This document shows, one piece after another, positions 30,996 to 41,795 of a stretch of DNA of 64,000 nucleotides. The translations under genes and the position numbers were made by a program. A model generated the notes under the pieces. It worked only from the letters and a program-made list of their open reading frames with translations. It had not been told where the DNA came from and made no database searches. Numbering within the stretch: position 1 is the first letter of the stretch; each line of letters begins with the position of its first letter. Source of the stretch: Methylophaga marina (GTDB lineage Bacteria > Pseudomonadota > Gammaproteobacteria > Nitrosococcales > Methylophagaceae). The stretch is from contig NZ_AP027741.1 in NCBI RefSeq assembly GCF_030296755.1, forward strand, positions 2,657,001 through 2,721,000. Reading direction: 5' to 3'.

Positions 30996-32198
30996 CTAAC
31001 CGGCCATCAGGCTGATTATCAGTGCGTTCGCAATATCGATGACCAACCCACATACCAACGGCACCACGATGAACGCCTCCCGTGCAGCGCCATGCTCCCG
31101 AGTGACCGCCGTCATGTTGACGATTGCGGTGGCAGTGGACCCTAACGCGATTCCGCCGAAGCCTGAACATCACTGCAGCCTGGTAATCCTTACCCATTGC
31201 CCGAAACACAACCAGAAGAACAAATGCGATAACCAGAAAAGTTTGCACCAGCATTGCCACCGTGATGAATCCAAGCACCGGTTGCAGCTCCCAAAGCCGC
31301 AGCCCCATCAACGCCATAGTCAGAAACAGGCCCAATGATATGTCGGAGATCAGGGCGAGACCTGGCTGCATGCTCGGCCAGTTCCATAAGCGCCCGTGCC
31401 CATTAGGCCTCACCCAGTCGCCGATCATACGAAGTAAGATTCCCGCCAGTAGTCAGCCTACAAAGTCAGGCAGCGTGACGGGGGGTACGCGACCAAGGCA
31501 TTGATTCCATATCCCAGCATCAAGGCGAAGTTGAGCCAGAGCAATGCCAGCAGCACTCCGTAATAGTCCAGTTGGGCATGCTGCTCATCGCTATGTAGCG
31601 TACCAATCTCCAAAGCGCTGTCGCCGGAGGCTTGCAGCCGATGCCTGTGCATCAGCAGGCTCGCGATCGGGCCACCGATGGTGCAGGCCGCGATCAAGCC
31701 GATCATGTTCGCTGCCAATCCCAGTTCCTGCGCTTGGGCAATGCCAAGGGTTTGAACGAAGTGATCGGACCAGGCCAAAGTGGTGCCTACGCCTCCGGTA
31801 AGAGAAACCGACCCCACCATCAACCCGGTGCGTGGGTCCAGGCCGAAGGCGCGAGCCATCTCCATCCCGACCAGGTTCTGCAGCATCATGAACCCGACGG
31901 CCACCCCCGACAGGATTAGCAAGGGCCGTCCACCATGGCGCAGCGTGCGGGCATCCGTGCTCAGGCCAATGCCCGCAAAGAAATACAGCAGCAGCGCATT
32001 ACGCGCTTCGAGATCGAAACTGAGCGTGATCCCCATCCCGTAGTGCAGGATGAAGACAACGAAGGCGCAGGCTAACCCGCCCACCAAGGCTTCCGGAATA
32101 CTGTATCTGCGCAAAATGCTCCAACGCGCAACCAAGCCCTTGCCCACGAACAACAGTAGGATGGCGAGCGTGAAACCATGGAAGGCATCAATCGTCAT
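30996..32198 (-). pseudogene. gltS: Sodium/glutamate symporter GltS, multiply disrupted
   Basis: The sequence follows GltS from its start (MTIDAFHGFTL; RYSIPEALVGGLACA; LTGGVGTTLAWSDHF) through NALVAYPP, where a base is missing in the G6 run at 31480-31485. The continuing frame reads VTLPDFVG, then an in-frame TGA, then LLAGILLRMIGDWV and SLGLFLTMALMGLRLWELQ. A further break follows AAVM, before SGFGGIALGSTATAIVNM, and the tail ends at NALIISLMAG. With at least two frame breaks and a nonsense codon it is a true pseudogene of a roughly 400-residue glutamate importer. GC-rich like its neighbours. Confidence 0.85.
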
Positions 32199-32283
32199 CG
32201 CGCACTCTCCCCTCCCATGCGGAAATACCTGTTCGGCATGGAGCGCGGCGTGTGGAATGTCTGTAGTCTCATCGCCGTCAGAC

Positions 32284-33036
32284 CTACCGCGCAGTGTAGC
32301 CGCCATCCGCGATGAGCTGGACGCCCGCAACGAAGCTGCTTCCTTCCGATAGCAGAAACGCTACGGCATGGGCAATTTCGTCCGATGTACCCAGGCGACC
32401 GATTGGATGCAGACCAGCGATCTCTTGGAGGGCCGATTGATCCAGGAAATCCAGGATGGGTGTAAGCACGTAGCCAGGGTGGATCGAATTGATCCGGATT
32501 CCCTTGGGCGCATAAGCCAGCGCTGCCGACCGGGTCAGACCGGTCACAGCATGCTTGGCTGCGACGTATGCGGGGCTCGCTGCGTCACCTACCACCCCCA
32601 GGATGGAGGAGATATTGACAATGGCTCCGCCCCCGGAGCGCAGGATGGCAGGAATCTGATGGCGTAGGCCATAGAACACGCCATTCAGGTTGACATCGAT
32701 CACCCGACTCCAGGCGGCAGGGTCCAGTTCCCCTACCGGGCTCTGGCCGCCACCAATACCGGCGTTGTTGACAGCAAAGTGAAGGACTCCGAATGTATCG
32801 ACCGCGCAAGCCACTGCAGCCTCAACGTCATCGATGCGTGCCACGTTGGCCACATTGGCCACGGCATGGCCACCCTCGGCATTGATGAGGCTGGTGACGC
32901 GCTGCGCATTGTCGGCGCTGACATCCGAGACGACGACATTCAGGCCGTTGCTCGCAAGAAGCCGAGCGATGGCCTCGCCAATGCCAGACCCCGCACCGGT
33001 GACCAGGGCTACGCGGCCAGAGAATGAGTACTGCAT
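32284..33036 (-). CDS. Short-chain dehydrogenase/reductase
   Basis: A 250-residue classical SDR: cofactor motif TGAGSGIG at residue 14, Asp after the second strand (VVVSDVSADN, favouring NAD), NNAG at about 90, catalytic Ser in IVNISSILG and YVAAK at about 155, and a PGYVLTP loop. Substrate not predictable. It lies downstream of the ABC exporter genes on the same strand, 180 bp after yhhJ-like, and may be in their transcript. Confidence 0.88.
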   Translation of the reverse strand: MQYSFSGRVALVTGAGSGIGEAIARLLASNGLNVVVSDVSADNAQRVTSLINAEGGHAVANVANVARIDDVEAAVACAVDTFGVLHFAVNNAGIGGGQSPVGELDPAAWSRVIDVNLNGVFYGLRHQIPAILRSGGGAIVNISSILGVVGDAASPAYVAAKHAVTGLTRSAALAYAPKGIRINSIHPGYVLTPILDFLDQSALQEIAGLHPIGRLGTSDEIAHAVAFLLSEGSSFVAGVQLIADGGYTAR

Positions 33037-33215
33037 GGTGTTTCCTCCATAGGGGTGGTCAAGTTGCTGATAAGTCGGCTCAAGGGGGTGACAGCCAGTA
33101 GCGGGACGCTGCCAGGCATCGAGGCATTACTGCAGGTCATAAACCCTGCAGACTCGCTGGCGATAATTGCCACCAGTGCGGCTATTTCCTCAGGCCGGCT
33201 GAGGCGATCAAATGA

Positions 33216-34345
33216 TCAGGCCATCTGGCCGATCGTTTTGCGAAAGCGTGCCAACGACAGGAAAAACAGCACCGTGCCAATCAGGGCCAGCGCCAGGAAG
33301 GGCTGCCATACCGTCTCCAAGCCGGCGCCCCGGTAGAGGATGGCCTGGCTCAGTTCCACAAAATGGGTGGTGGGTGCAATCAGCATGATGTTCTGCACGA
33401 TCTCGGGCATGCTTTCGCGGGGCGTGGAGCCACCCGAGAGCATCTGCAGCGGCATGATGGTGAGCATCATCAACATGCCGAACTGCGGCATGTTGCGCGC
33501 CAGCGTGGCGATGAAGATGCCCATCGAGGTGGTGGCGAACAGGCTCAGTGCTGCGCCGGCGAAGAACAGCGCAATGGAGCCCTCGATGGGCACGCTCAGT
33601 ACGCCGCGCACCATGAAATTCAGGGACAGGAAGGAGGCGATCAGCACGACCAGGGCCATCGACCAGACCTTGGAGAGCATGATCTGCGCGGGCGTGACCG
33701 GCATCACCAGCAGGTGCTCGATGGTGCCGTGCTCTCGCTCGCGGATCAGCGCCGCGCCGGTCAGGATGATGGACAACAGCGTGATGTGGTTGATGATCTG
33801 CACCACCGAGCCGAACCAGGCCTGCTCGAGTGCGGGGTTGAAGCGCGCGCGCAAGGCCAGGTCCACGGGCAGTGCGTCAGTCCCGCGATAACGCTTGACG
33901 AACTCGTTGACTTCACCCGTGAAGATCTGCTGGATATAGCCACTGCCGGTGAAGGCTTGACTCATTCGGGTGGCATCGACATTGAGCTGCGCGGCGGGCG
34001 ATCGCCCCGCCAGCACGTCACGCTGGAAGTTGGGCGGAATAACCAGGGCGAAGGTGTACAGCCCCGCGTCCATGCCCGGGTCCACGTCTCTATAGTCGAT
34101 CATGGCCGGCTGGGTGAACTGCGGGGGTAGAAGGCCGAGGCAACCCGCTGGGACAGCGCCGAATTATCCTCGTCGACGATGGCGATGGGCGCGTTGTGCA
34201 GCGTCTCCGGCATGGACGTGGCCGAGGTGTAGACCGACGCGGTGAACACATAGACGATGAGCACGAGCATCATCGGATCACGCCAAAGGCTCCACAGCTC
34301 CTTGACACCGAGGTCGTAGATGTTGGCAACGTTTCTTCTGCGCAT
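33216..34345 (-). CDS. yhhJ: ABC-2 type permease, YhhJ-like (frame broken at 34123-34127)
   Basis: Two frames join into a 376-residue protein (E. coli YhhJ is about 375) if the G5 run at 34123-34127 is read as six; the join reads AFYPPQFTQPAMIDYRD. The match to YhhJ runs the whole length: IYDLGVKELWSLWRDPM, VDATRMSQAFTGSGYIQQ, SALIREREHGTIEHL-type segment, LLMPLQMLSGGSTPRE-like region and the end LARFRKTIGQMA. Topology is one N-terminal span, a large periplasmic domain and five C-terminal spans. ATG 34345 overlaps the rbbA-like stop. It should form the membrane part of an exporter with the upstream ATPase-permease and HlyD protein. Confidence 0.8.
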
Positions 34346-34346
34346 C

Positions 34347-37109
34347 TCAGCGCTCCTGCTTCTTGAGTAGCAAAACGGCCGCACCGAGAATCACCGGAAC
34401 CGACAGCAGCATCGACCACAACGGCCCCGCCAGATCGGCCAGGCCGAGCGCTTTGCTGAACACGCCACGGCTGATGGAGATCATGTGCGTGGCGGGGTAG
34501 ATCTCGCCGATGAACTTGCTGGAGCCTTCAAGCGAGGACACCGGATCGATCAGGCCGGCGAACTGGGTGGCCGGAATGATGGTGCCGATCATGGCAAAGA
34601 ACATGGCGGCGATCTGGCTGCGCGTGACGGCCGAGGCCAGCAGCCCCATGCCTGTCGCGGCGAAGGAGAAGATCAGCGCGGCCAGCGACAGGGTGAAGAA
34701 GCTGCCCGTGACCGGCACACCGAAGACGGTGACCGCGAGCAGGCTCATCAACAGGAAGTTCGCCATGGCCAGACCGACATAGGGCAGTTGCTTGCCAAGC
34801 AGGAACTCGATGCGCGTGACCGGCGTCACGTAGAGATTGGTGATCGAGCCCGTCTCCTTCTCGCGCACCACCGCCAGCGCGGTCAGCATCGCAGGCAGCA
34901 TGAGCAGCAACAGCGGAATCACCGCCGGCACCATGGCCGGCAGGCTCTTGACATCGGGGTTGTAGCGAAAGCGCGTCTCGACGCTGGCATTGCCGGCTGC
35001 GCTGGCGCCGCCACGCTCGCTGGCCTGTGCCAGCAGCCAGTGCTGGTGCATGCCCTGAACGTAGCCCTGGACGGTTTCCGCGCGTTGCGGCATGGCGCCA
35101 TCGAGCCAGGCACCGATCTGCACCGTCTGCCCCCGCAACACATCGCGGGCAAAGCCGGCGGGGATTTCGATGGCCAGCGACAGTTCGCCGTTGCGCATGC
35201 GCCGGTCGAGGTCCTCGTAGTCGACGATCGGCGCGTGCTCGGTGAAGTAGCGCGATCCGGCCAGGTTCAGCGTGTAGCTCTGGCTAAGCGTGGTCTGGTC
35301 GCGATCGAGCACCGCATAACTCAAATCCTCGACGTCCATGGTGATGCCAAAGCCGATCACGAACATCAGCAGCAGCGAACCGCCCAGCGCCAGGGTGGCG
35401 CGGACCGGGTCCCGCTGCAGTTCCAGTGTCTCGCGCCACAGATAGCTGAACATGCGCTGCAAGCTGAATCCGCCAGAGCCGTGCCCGCCGTGTTCAGCGG
35501 GCGCCGCCGATGGTTGCTCCTCGTGATCGGCGGCCCCGGGCTGGCTGGCCGGCGCCGCCGTGCCGCCCTCGGCTTCGACGAGGTAGCCGATGAAGGCCTC
35601 TTCAAGGGTTTTGGCGCCGCGCTTCTCGACCAGTCTGGCGGGCACGTCGCTGTCGAGCACCTTGCCCGCATGCATCATCGACATGCGGTCGCAGCGCTCG
35701 GCCTCGTTCATGAAGTGAGTGGAAATGAAGACCGTCACCCGGTCGCGCCGTGATAATTCGATGAGCAGCCGCCAGAACGCATCGCGCGCCACCGGATCGA
35801 CACCGGACGTAGGCTCGTCCAGAATCAACAATTCGGGCTTGTGCACCATGGCGACCGCCAGCGACAGGCGCTGGCGTATGCCAAGAGGCAGACTGGCCGG
35901 CAGGCTGTCGATGACGTCCACCAACCCGAAACGCTCTACCATCTCTGCAACGCGGCCCGGAATGTCCTTGGGGGGCACACTGAATAGTTTAGCGTGCAAA
36001 GCCAGGTTCTGGCGTACCGTCATTTCGTTGTAGAGAGAGAACGCCTGCGACATGTAGCCAACTCGGCGTCGGGTGTCCAGGTCATGCGGGTCGACCTCAT
36101 GACCGAACAGCCATGCTCGGCCCTCACTCGCCGGCAGCAGACCGGTAAGCATTTTCATCGTGGTGGACTTGCCGCAACCGTTGGAGCCGAGAAATCCGAA
36201 GATTTCACCTCGCCGGATGCGAAAGGAGACGCTGTCGACGGCGACGAAGTCGCCAAATCGCATCGTCAACCCTTTGGCCTCGATGGCGATATCGTCGGCG
36301 CCATCCTCCGGCAAGGGAGGAATTACCACCGGTTCATACCCGCGTTTTTTATGCTCCGGGAGCAGGCGGATGAATGCATCTTCCAGGTTCGAGCTACCAG
36401 TTCGCTCCAACAACTCCTGAGGTGTGCCAGTAGCGAGAACCTTGCCATCATCGATGGCCGTCAGCCAGTCGAAACGTTGCGCCTCATCCATATAAGCCGT
36501 AGCCACGATCACATTCATGCCGGGACGTTCGGCACGAATGCGCTCAATCAGATCCCAGAACTGCGCGCGCGCCAGCGGGTCTACGCCAGTTGTTGGCTCA
36601 TCGAGAATCAGGAAATCCGGGTCGTGAATCAGCGCGCAGCACAGACCGAGCTTCTGCTTCATACCTCCGGAGAGTTTGCCTGCCGGGCGTTCCAGAAATG
36701 TGAACAGACCAGTGGCCCGGGTAAGTTCGTCGATACGCTGGCGGCGTTCCGCAGAGCCATGACCGAACAGGCGCGCGAAGAACTGCAAATTCTCTTCAAC
36801 CGAGAGCGTCGGGTACAGGTTCTTGCCCAGTCCCTGCGGCATGTAGGCGATGCGCGGGCAAACCTGCTTGCGATGGGCTTTGCTGGCCATATCGCCACCC
36901 AGCACCTCGACCGTGCCCTCCTGGATGATACGTACGCCAGCCAGCAATGAGAGCAGACTCGACTTGCCTACGCCGTCGGGGCCAATCAGGCCGACCATCC
37001 GCCCGGCGGGAATGTCTAGGTCAATGCCATCCAGGGCCATGACGTTGCCGTAACGCAAGCGCACCTGTCTGACGCTTGCAACGGTCATGGGTTGCGCACT
37101 GTGGCTCAT
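34347..37109 (-). CDS. rbbA: ABC exporter ATPase-permease fusion, RbbA/YhiH-like
   Basis: A 920-residue protein with two ABC ATPase domains followed by an ABC-2 permease. First ATPase: Walker [10 protein letters not shown], signature LSGGMKQKL, Walker [13 protein letters not shown]. Second: Walker [10 protein letters not shown], signature-like [10 protein letters not shown], Walker [14 protein letters not shown] linker rich in Ala/Pro/His and six or so membrane spans follow. This is the architecture of RbbA, reported as a ribosome-associated ATPase, but with yhiI and yhhJ it more likely acts as a tripartite-type exporter. ATG 37109 (MSHSAQPM) follows the HlyD stop within two bases. GC-rich. 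Confidence 0.88.
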   Translation of the reverse strand: MSHSAQPMTVASVRQVRLRYGNVMALDGIDLDIPAGRMVGLIGPDGVGKSSLLSLLAGVRIIQEGTVEVLGGDMASKAHRKQVCPRIAYMPQGLGKNLYPTLSVEENLQFFARLFGHGSAERRQRIDELTRATGLFTFLERPAGKLSGGMKQKLGLCCALIHDPDFLILDEPTTGVDPLARAQFWDLIERIRAERPGMNVIVATAYMDEAQRFDWLTAIDDGKVLATGTPQELLERTGSSNLEDAFIRLLPEHKKRGYEPVVIPPLPEDGADDIAIEAKGLTMRFGDFVAVDSVSFRIRRGEIFGFLGSNGCGKSTTMKMLTGLLPASEGRAWLFGHEVDPHDLDTRRRVGYMSQAFSLYNEMTVRQNLALHAKLFSVPPKDIPGRVAEMVERFGLVDVIDSLPASLPLGIRQRLSLAVAMVHKPELLILDEPTSGVDPVARDAFWRLLIELSRRDRVTVFISTHFMNEAERCDRMSMMHAGKVLDSDVPARLVEKRGAKTLEEAFIGYLVEAEGGTAAPASQPGAADHEEQPSAAPAEHGGHGSGGFSLQRMFSYLWRETLELQRDPVRATLALGGSLLLMFVIGFGITMDVEDLSYAVLDRDQTTLSQSYTLNLAGSRYFTEHAPIVDYEDLDRRMRNGELSLAIEIPAGFARDVLRGQTVQIGAWLDGAMPQRAETVQGYVQGMHQHWLLAQASERGGASAAGNASVETRFRYNPDVKSLPAMVPAVIPLLLLMLPAMLTALAVVREKETGSITNLYVTPVTRIEFLLGKQLPYVGLAMANFLLMSLLAVTVFGVPVTGSFFTLSLAALIFSFAATGMGLLASAVTRSQIAAMFFAMIGTIIPATQFAGLIDPVSSLEGSSKFIGEIYPATHMISISRGVFSKALGLADLAGPLWSMLLSVPVILGAAVLLLKKQER

Positions 37110-37111
37110 AC

Positions 37112-38128
37112 TTACTCCGGCACGCGAAGGGACAAGTTCTCGGGCCACTCGGCATTGGCGTCGAGCTTGACCCAGGCCACGCCGGGCAGCCCGGTCTTGA
37201 CCTGATCCAGGTGTTCACGCAGCAGATCCTGGGAAATCTGCCCGCGCACGCGGAACATCAGTTTCTGCCGCTCGCTCGCGGTTTCTACCGTCTTGGGAGT
37301 AAATTGCGCCACACTGGCGACGAAGGAAACGCTCGCTGGAATAACAAACTCCGGCGCGGCATCCAGAATGATGCGAACCTCGGTGCCCAGTGCGACGCGG
37401 CCGGCCACGGTCTCGGGCAGGAAGAAGGTGATGTACACGTCCGACAGGTCGATCAGGTTCAGGACACGTCCGCCGGCTCCGAGCACCTCGCCGGGTTGCG
37501 CCACGCGAACCTGAACCCGTCCGTCGCGCGGGGCACGCAGTTCGCTGTCGCGGATGTCCGCTTCGATGCGATTGATGCTGGCTGTGGCGGCTGCCACATT
37601 AGACTGTGCGCCAACAAGCTGCGCCTTTGCGACTTCCACTGCGGCGCGGGCAGCGGCGGTCTGTGCTTTGCTGGCCGCGAGCGTCGCCTGTGCGCCCCGC
37701 ACGCGCGCCCGGTCATCGTCCAATTCTTGTATCGAGGCGGCACCTTCCCGGGACAATGTCTCTGAACGCTTCAGCCGCCGCTGAGCGGCATCGAGCTCCG
37801 ACTCACGCTGACCAACGAGCGCCTGAGCAGCAATCACGTCAGCTTCGCGCAGTGCCACCTGTGCCTGCGCGGCGGTCACCGCTTGCTCAGCCTGCTGCCG
37901 CATGGCGAGCGCCTCGTCGAGCTGGGCCTCCATCGTTTCCAATTGCATTCTGGCCAGCGGCTGGCCCGCCGATACAAAGTCGCCTTCACGCACCAAAATG
38001 TCTTCGATGCGACCAGGCAGCTTGGTGGCAATGTCGATTTCGGTCGCTTCGATACGGCCATTGCCACTGACGAAGCCTTCACCGGGGCCGCTGTCGGCAA
38101 GCTTCGTCCAGCCCCACCAGGCCAGCAC
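37112..38128 (-). CDS. yhiI: HlyD-family periplasmic adaptor, YhiI-like
   Basis: A 338-residue membrane fusion protein: [20 protein letters not shown] lipoyl half, long coiled-coil hairpin rich in Ala/Gln (residues 70-190), [20 protein letters not shown], and a beta-barrel part ([18 protein letters not shown]). It closely follows E. coli YhiI. The start is uncertain: the frame continues upstream of GTG 38128 through [14 protein letters not shown], a membrane anchor, but meets a stop before the ATG near 38185, which is in another frame; a short indel there is likely. It should bridge the ABC transporter to the outer-membrane factor. Confidence 0.82.
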   Translation of the reverse strand: MLAWWGWTKLADSGPGEGFVSGNGRIEATEIDIATKLPGRIEDILVREGDFVSAGQPLARMQLETMEAQLDEALAMRQQAEQAVTAAQAQVALREADVIAAQALVGQRESELDAAQRRLKRSETLSREGAASIQELDDDRARVRGAQATLAASKAQTAAARAAVEVAKAQLVGAQSNVAAATASINRIEADIRDSELRAPRDGRVQVRVAQPGEVLGAGGRVLNLIDLSDVYITFFLPETVAGRVALGTEVRIILDAAPEFVIPASVSFVASVAQFTPKTVETASERQKLMFRVRGQISQDLLREHLDQVKTGLPGVAWVKLDANAEWPENLSLRVPE

Positions 38129-38200
38129 GACGACAACCGCTGCAGCGGTGACAAGGAGTTTTTTCTTGAGAGAGGGGGACAGTCATGGGGTCGGAGTGCC

Positions 38201-39687
38201 TTAACGGGTTGATGGGGTGGAAGCGGGAGCCGGGGCCACACCCTGTGCCTCACCGGTTGCGGCGAGAGTACCCCCGCCTAATGCGGCATACAGCGCCACC
38301 TGGCTGGACAGCAGCGCACGGCGTGCCTGTACCAGTTGTTGCTGAACTCCCAACAGATCTCGTTGTGCGTCCAGCACCTCCAGGAAGGCGGCCGTGCCGT
38401 TGTCGTAGCGCAACTGCGCAAGCCTTGCACGTTCGTTTTGCGCCTCCAGATTGGCCTGCTGGATCGTCAGCTGCTCGGCCAGCCAGTACTTTGCGCTCAG
38501 CGCATCGGCCACCTCGCGAAAGGCCGCTTGAATGGTTTTCTCGTATTCGGCTACGGCGATGTCACGGTGCACTTCGCTCAACTCAAGATTGGCGCGCCGC
38601 CGCCCCCATCGAAGATGGGTAACGACAATGTGGGCATAAAGGTCCAGGCGCGACTGCCGGAATCGAACAGACCTTCAAGATCGGAACTGGCCGTGCCGAA
38701 GCTGCCGGTCAGCGCAATGCGCGGGAAAAACGCAGCACGGGCCGCGCCGATGTTGGCATCGCGGGCACGCAATTGGTGTTCCGCCGCGATGATGTCGGGG
38801 CGACTTGTGAGCAGTTCCGAGGGCAAGCCAGCCCGGAGTTCGGCCAGCGCCGCTGTTTCATCGAAGGGCGCCTTGGTGGGCAGCGGGCCAGGATCGGCAC
38901 CTACCAGCAGTGCCAGCGCGTGCAGTTGCGTGGCGCGTGCTTGCTCAAGCTGGGTTAGCAGCGCCTGAGCCTGGTTCAGCAAAGTTTGGACTTGAGTGAG
39001 GTCCAGCTTCGAGGTCGAGCCGACTTCAACGCGGCGCCGGAAAATGCGATAGGACTCCTCGCGGGTCGCGACGGTTTGACGGGCGATAGCCACGCGTTCG
39101 TCTATCTCGCGCAAGCCAAGATAACCGTCGGCCACCTGGGCGATTAGCGCCAGGTGGACGGCCTGGCGGGCCGCGTCGGAAGCCAGCCAGCTTTGCAGGG
39201 CGGCGTCTTCCAGATTGCGGACTCTCCCCCACAGATCCAGCTCCCAGGTGGTCAGCCCCACTTCAGCCCGATACTCGCCACCCACTTGCGACCGCCCCGA
39301 CATATTCAGGTCGCCGGGGACGCGCGCACGCCCACCCTGAGCACCCACACCCACCCCAGGAAATCGATCCGAGCGCTGAATACGGAATGCAGCACTGGCT
39401 TCATCGACACGCAGCGCGGCCAGACGCAAATCGCGGTTGTTCGCAAGCGCGGTTTCGATAAGGCGTTGCAGCAAGGGGTCGCTGAAGTACGCCTGCCAGG
39501 GAAGCTCTCCCGCGAGTGCACCGTCGGTGCCTGATTCAAGATATGCAGGCCAGACTTCAGGTACGGGCAGCGGCGGGGTCTCTGGCGCCCGAGCGAGCGA
39601 CATACAACCAGCCAATGCGACGGCACTCAGCGCCAGCAAGGCAATCCGCAGCCTGAAAACAGAAAATAAGGAAAAAGCTGGAGGCAT
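38201..39687 (-). CDS. Outer-membrane efflux lipoprotein, NodT/OprM family (frame broken at 38603-38607)
   Basis: Two frames join into a 495-residue TolC-like protein if the C5 run at 38603-38607 is read as six, giving PIFDGGRRRANLELSEVHRD, the usual family sequence. It starts at ATG 39687 and has a lipoprotein signal with lipobox LAGC. Duplicated helical segments are visible (NRDLRLAALRVDEASAAFRI, LTTWELDLWGRVRNLEDAAL, TSRPDIIAAEHQLRARDANI). It forms the outer-membrane channel for the HlyD/ABC genes that follow on the same strand, giving a complete envelope-spanning exporter. The substrate is unknown. Confidence 0.85.
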
Positions 39688-39924
39688 TGTCACGTCCCAA
39701 CCGGGGTTCGGGCTGGTGGAGTCTGAATGAAGAGGCGCATAGGTGATGGCCGCCGACGCGATGGGGAACGTAGCTGATGCAAACAATCCGCTGGTTTCTT
39801 ACTCGCAAGCGATATCAAGCCCACGTCATCTCCTTAGTGATGTATTCACACTCATTCGTCTTTCGGCTGGTGATGATGTGATCTTCCTGCGGATCAGGCC
39901 GCCTGCACGCCTGAGGCATCTTTT

Positions 39925-39962
39925 ACCACTAACCAAAACAAACGACTGGTTGGTTTTTTATA
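39925..39962. promoter_or_regulatory. Candidate TetR operator/promoter between exporter operon and tetR
   Basis: The 430-bp divergent region between the exporter operon and tetR contains an imperfect inverted repeat, AACCA at 39931 facing TGGTT at 39948-39952, with AACGACTGGTTGGTTTT between and after, followed by an AT-rich run with TATAATTATA. TetR repressors typically bind such palindromes over the divergent promoter. The call rests on position and partial symmetry. Confidence 0.4.
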
Positions 39963-40119
39963 ATTATACGATTATACTCCCGGAATCGCAACAGGCAGTT
40001 CACCAGGCGCTGCAGAGCTGTCAGTTGGAATTGCCTGGACTGGGTTGACCATGCTTTCATGATGGTACTGGTGATCAGCCCGCGGGAGCATCCCCCGTAT
40101 TTCTGAACAGGACCCTTGA

Positions 40120-40755
40120 ATGAGCACCAAGAAAGACGAAGTACCAGAAAAACGCCGCTACCTGTCCTCTGCCGCCAGAAAAGAGGAAATCCTGAACGCT
40201 GCCCTGATCGAGTTTGAGGACCGGACGTACAACGCCGTGACCATGGAGCGCCTGGCGGAATGCGCAGGTTTATCCAAAGCAGGTATCTACGCCCACTTCA
40301 ACAGCAAGGAAGAAATTTTTCACGCCTTACTCGATCGTACAACGCAGCAGCTGCGGGATTTTCAGGGCTGGCTTCCTGATGAAGACCTGACGTTGCCAGA
40401 GCTGATAGATATCTACCTTGATCGCCTGTACAGGACGTTTAACTCTCCCACTACCATATCCATCTTCCGGCTGCTTCTGGCCGAAAGCGCCAGAGCGCCG
40501 AACCTGGTGACACGTTGGCGTGAGGAGGTTGCATACGGATTACAGCAACGGGCACAACTTATCATACAACGCTACATAGACCGGGGAGTCATTCGCCCGA
40601 GCGTCTTGACCGAGCACTTTTTCCCGCTGGCTCTCGCTCCCGCAATGCTGTGGCTGAACTCTGAAATGATATCCAAGGGCGACCCTTCCATACCGCTCAC
40701 ACAGACAATGGATGCGCACCGGCAACTGCTGCTTGAACTCTTGCAACCTCAATGA
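40120..40755 (+). CDS. TetR-family repressor
   Basis: A 211-residue regulator with N-terminal helix-turn-helix (ILNAALIEFEDRTYNAVTME, LAECAGLSKAGIYAHFNSKE) and a TetR_C-type ligand domain (LAESARAPNLVTRWREEVAY). It is divergent from the exporter operon, the standard arrangement for a local repressor, and its stop overlaps the next gene (ATGA), linking it to the lipid-active genes. It probably controls both. Confidence 0.88.
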   Translation: MSTKKDEVPEKRRYLSSAARKEEILNAALIEFEDRTYNAVTMERLAECAGLSKAGIYAHFNSKEEIFHALLDRTTQQLRDFQGWLPDEDLTLPELIDIYLDRLYRTFNSPTTISIFRLLLAESARAPNLVTRWREEVAYGLQQRAQLIIQRYIDRGVIRPSVLTEHFFPLALAPAMLWLNSEMISKGDPSIPLTQTMDAHRQLLLELLQPQ

Positions 40756-41795
40756 ACTGGGAAAGGCAAAAGGCCAGCTACCTTCCTTTGCGTCTGGTGA
40801 CTGGCTTTGTGGTACTGATGTTGACGGTCTGGGGCGCCCTGGCTCTCTGGCATCAGGTGGTGCAGCCGGCCGCCCGCATGGTCACCCTTGTGCTGTGGAC
40901 GACCTCGGGATTGTCGGTGGTGGTTGCGCTGACGGGGCTGCCCAGTCGGAAGGCACACACTCTCACGGCAGTTACGTTCGCAAGTGCCGTCGCTATCATG
41001 ACTGCCTGGTGGAGCACCCTTAAGCCCTCGCACGACCGTCTATGGGCTGACGAGGTCAGTCAGTTGCTGGAGGCCAGGGTCGAAGGCAACCATGTTCTGC
41101 TGAAAAATGTACGCAACTTCGAATGGCGCAGCGAAACCGACTACACGCCTCGTTGGGAAAGCCGAACGTACGACCTGGCCCGGCTGCGTAGCGCCGACCT
41201 GGTACTTTCTTACTGGATGGGGCCGAACATCGCCCACACATTGGTGTCGTTCGGCTTCGACGATGGCGAGCGAATAGTTTTCTCACTGGAAATTCGCAAG
41301 GAGCGCCACGAGTCCTATACGGCGGTCGGTGGGTTCTTCCGTCAGTTCGAGCAGGTTCTGGTGGCAGCAGATGAGCGTGACATCGTGCACACGCGCAGCA
41401 ATGTGCGCGGCGAGGACGTTTACCTTTATCGGTTACAGATGAGCCAAGAAAAAGTCCGTTCGTTGTTTCTGAAGTATCTGGATGCTGCCAATGAACTGCG
41501 GCGCACACCACGGTTTTACAACACGCTGACCAGTAATTGCACAACCATTGTGTTCGAGCTGGCCCGACTGATCGCTCCCGCGTTGCCGATAGATTATCGC
41601 CTGCTACTGTCTGGACATTTTGCGGAATACGTCTACGACCTGCATGGATTGACGCTGGGTTATCGTTATGGTGAGTTGCAGACGCGGGGGCATATCAACG
41701 AACGTGCCCTTGCTTCTGATGCGTCGGACGCTGACTTCTCGGTGTCGATTCGACAGGGCGTACCAGGCATCCCCGCCAGCGAGGCAAACCCATGA
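40752..41795 (+). CDS. DUF4105 (Lnb-like) membrane protein
   Basis: A 347-residue protein with two to three N-terminal membrane spans (LVTGFVVLMLTVWGALALW; TLVLWTTSGLSVVVALTGL; LTAVTFASAVAIMTAWW) followed by a periplasmic DUF4105 domain. Core motifs are NVRNFEWRSETDYTPRWE, HTLVSFGFDDGERIVFSLEI and FYNTLTSNCTTIVFELAR, whose His and Cys resemble a papain-like (NlpC/P60-type) pair. In Enterococcus the DUF4105 protein Lnb is a lipoprotein transacylase; whether this one acts likewise is unknown. It overlaps both neighbours by 4 bp. Confidence 0.75.
   Translation: MNWERQKASYLPLRLVTGFVVLMLTVWGALALWHQVVQPAARMVTLVLWTTSGLSVVVALTGLPSRKAHTLTAVTFASAVAIMTAWWSTLKPSHDRLWADEVSQLLEARVEGNHVLLKNVRNFEWRSETDYTPRWESRTYDLARLRSADLVLSYWMGPNIAHTLVSFGFDDGERIVFSLEIRKERHESYTAVGGFFRQFEQVLVAADERDIVHTRSNVRGEDVYLYRLQMSQEKVRSLFLKYLDAANELRRTPRFYNTLTSNCTTIVFELARLIAPALPIDYRLLLSGHFAEYVYDLHGLTLGYRYGELQTRGHINERALASDASDADFSVSIRQGVPGIPASEANP

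Noticed and set aside
34485..36950. Long plus-strand ORFs opposite the rbbA-like gene
   Set aside because: They are shadows created by high GC content; the minus strand has complete ABC motifs.
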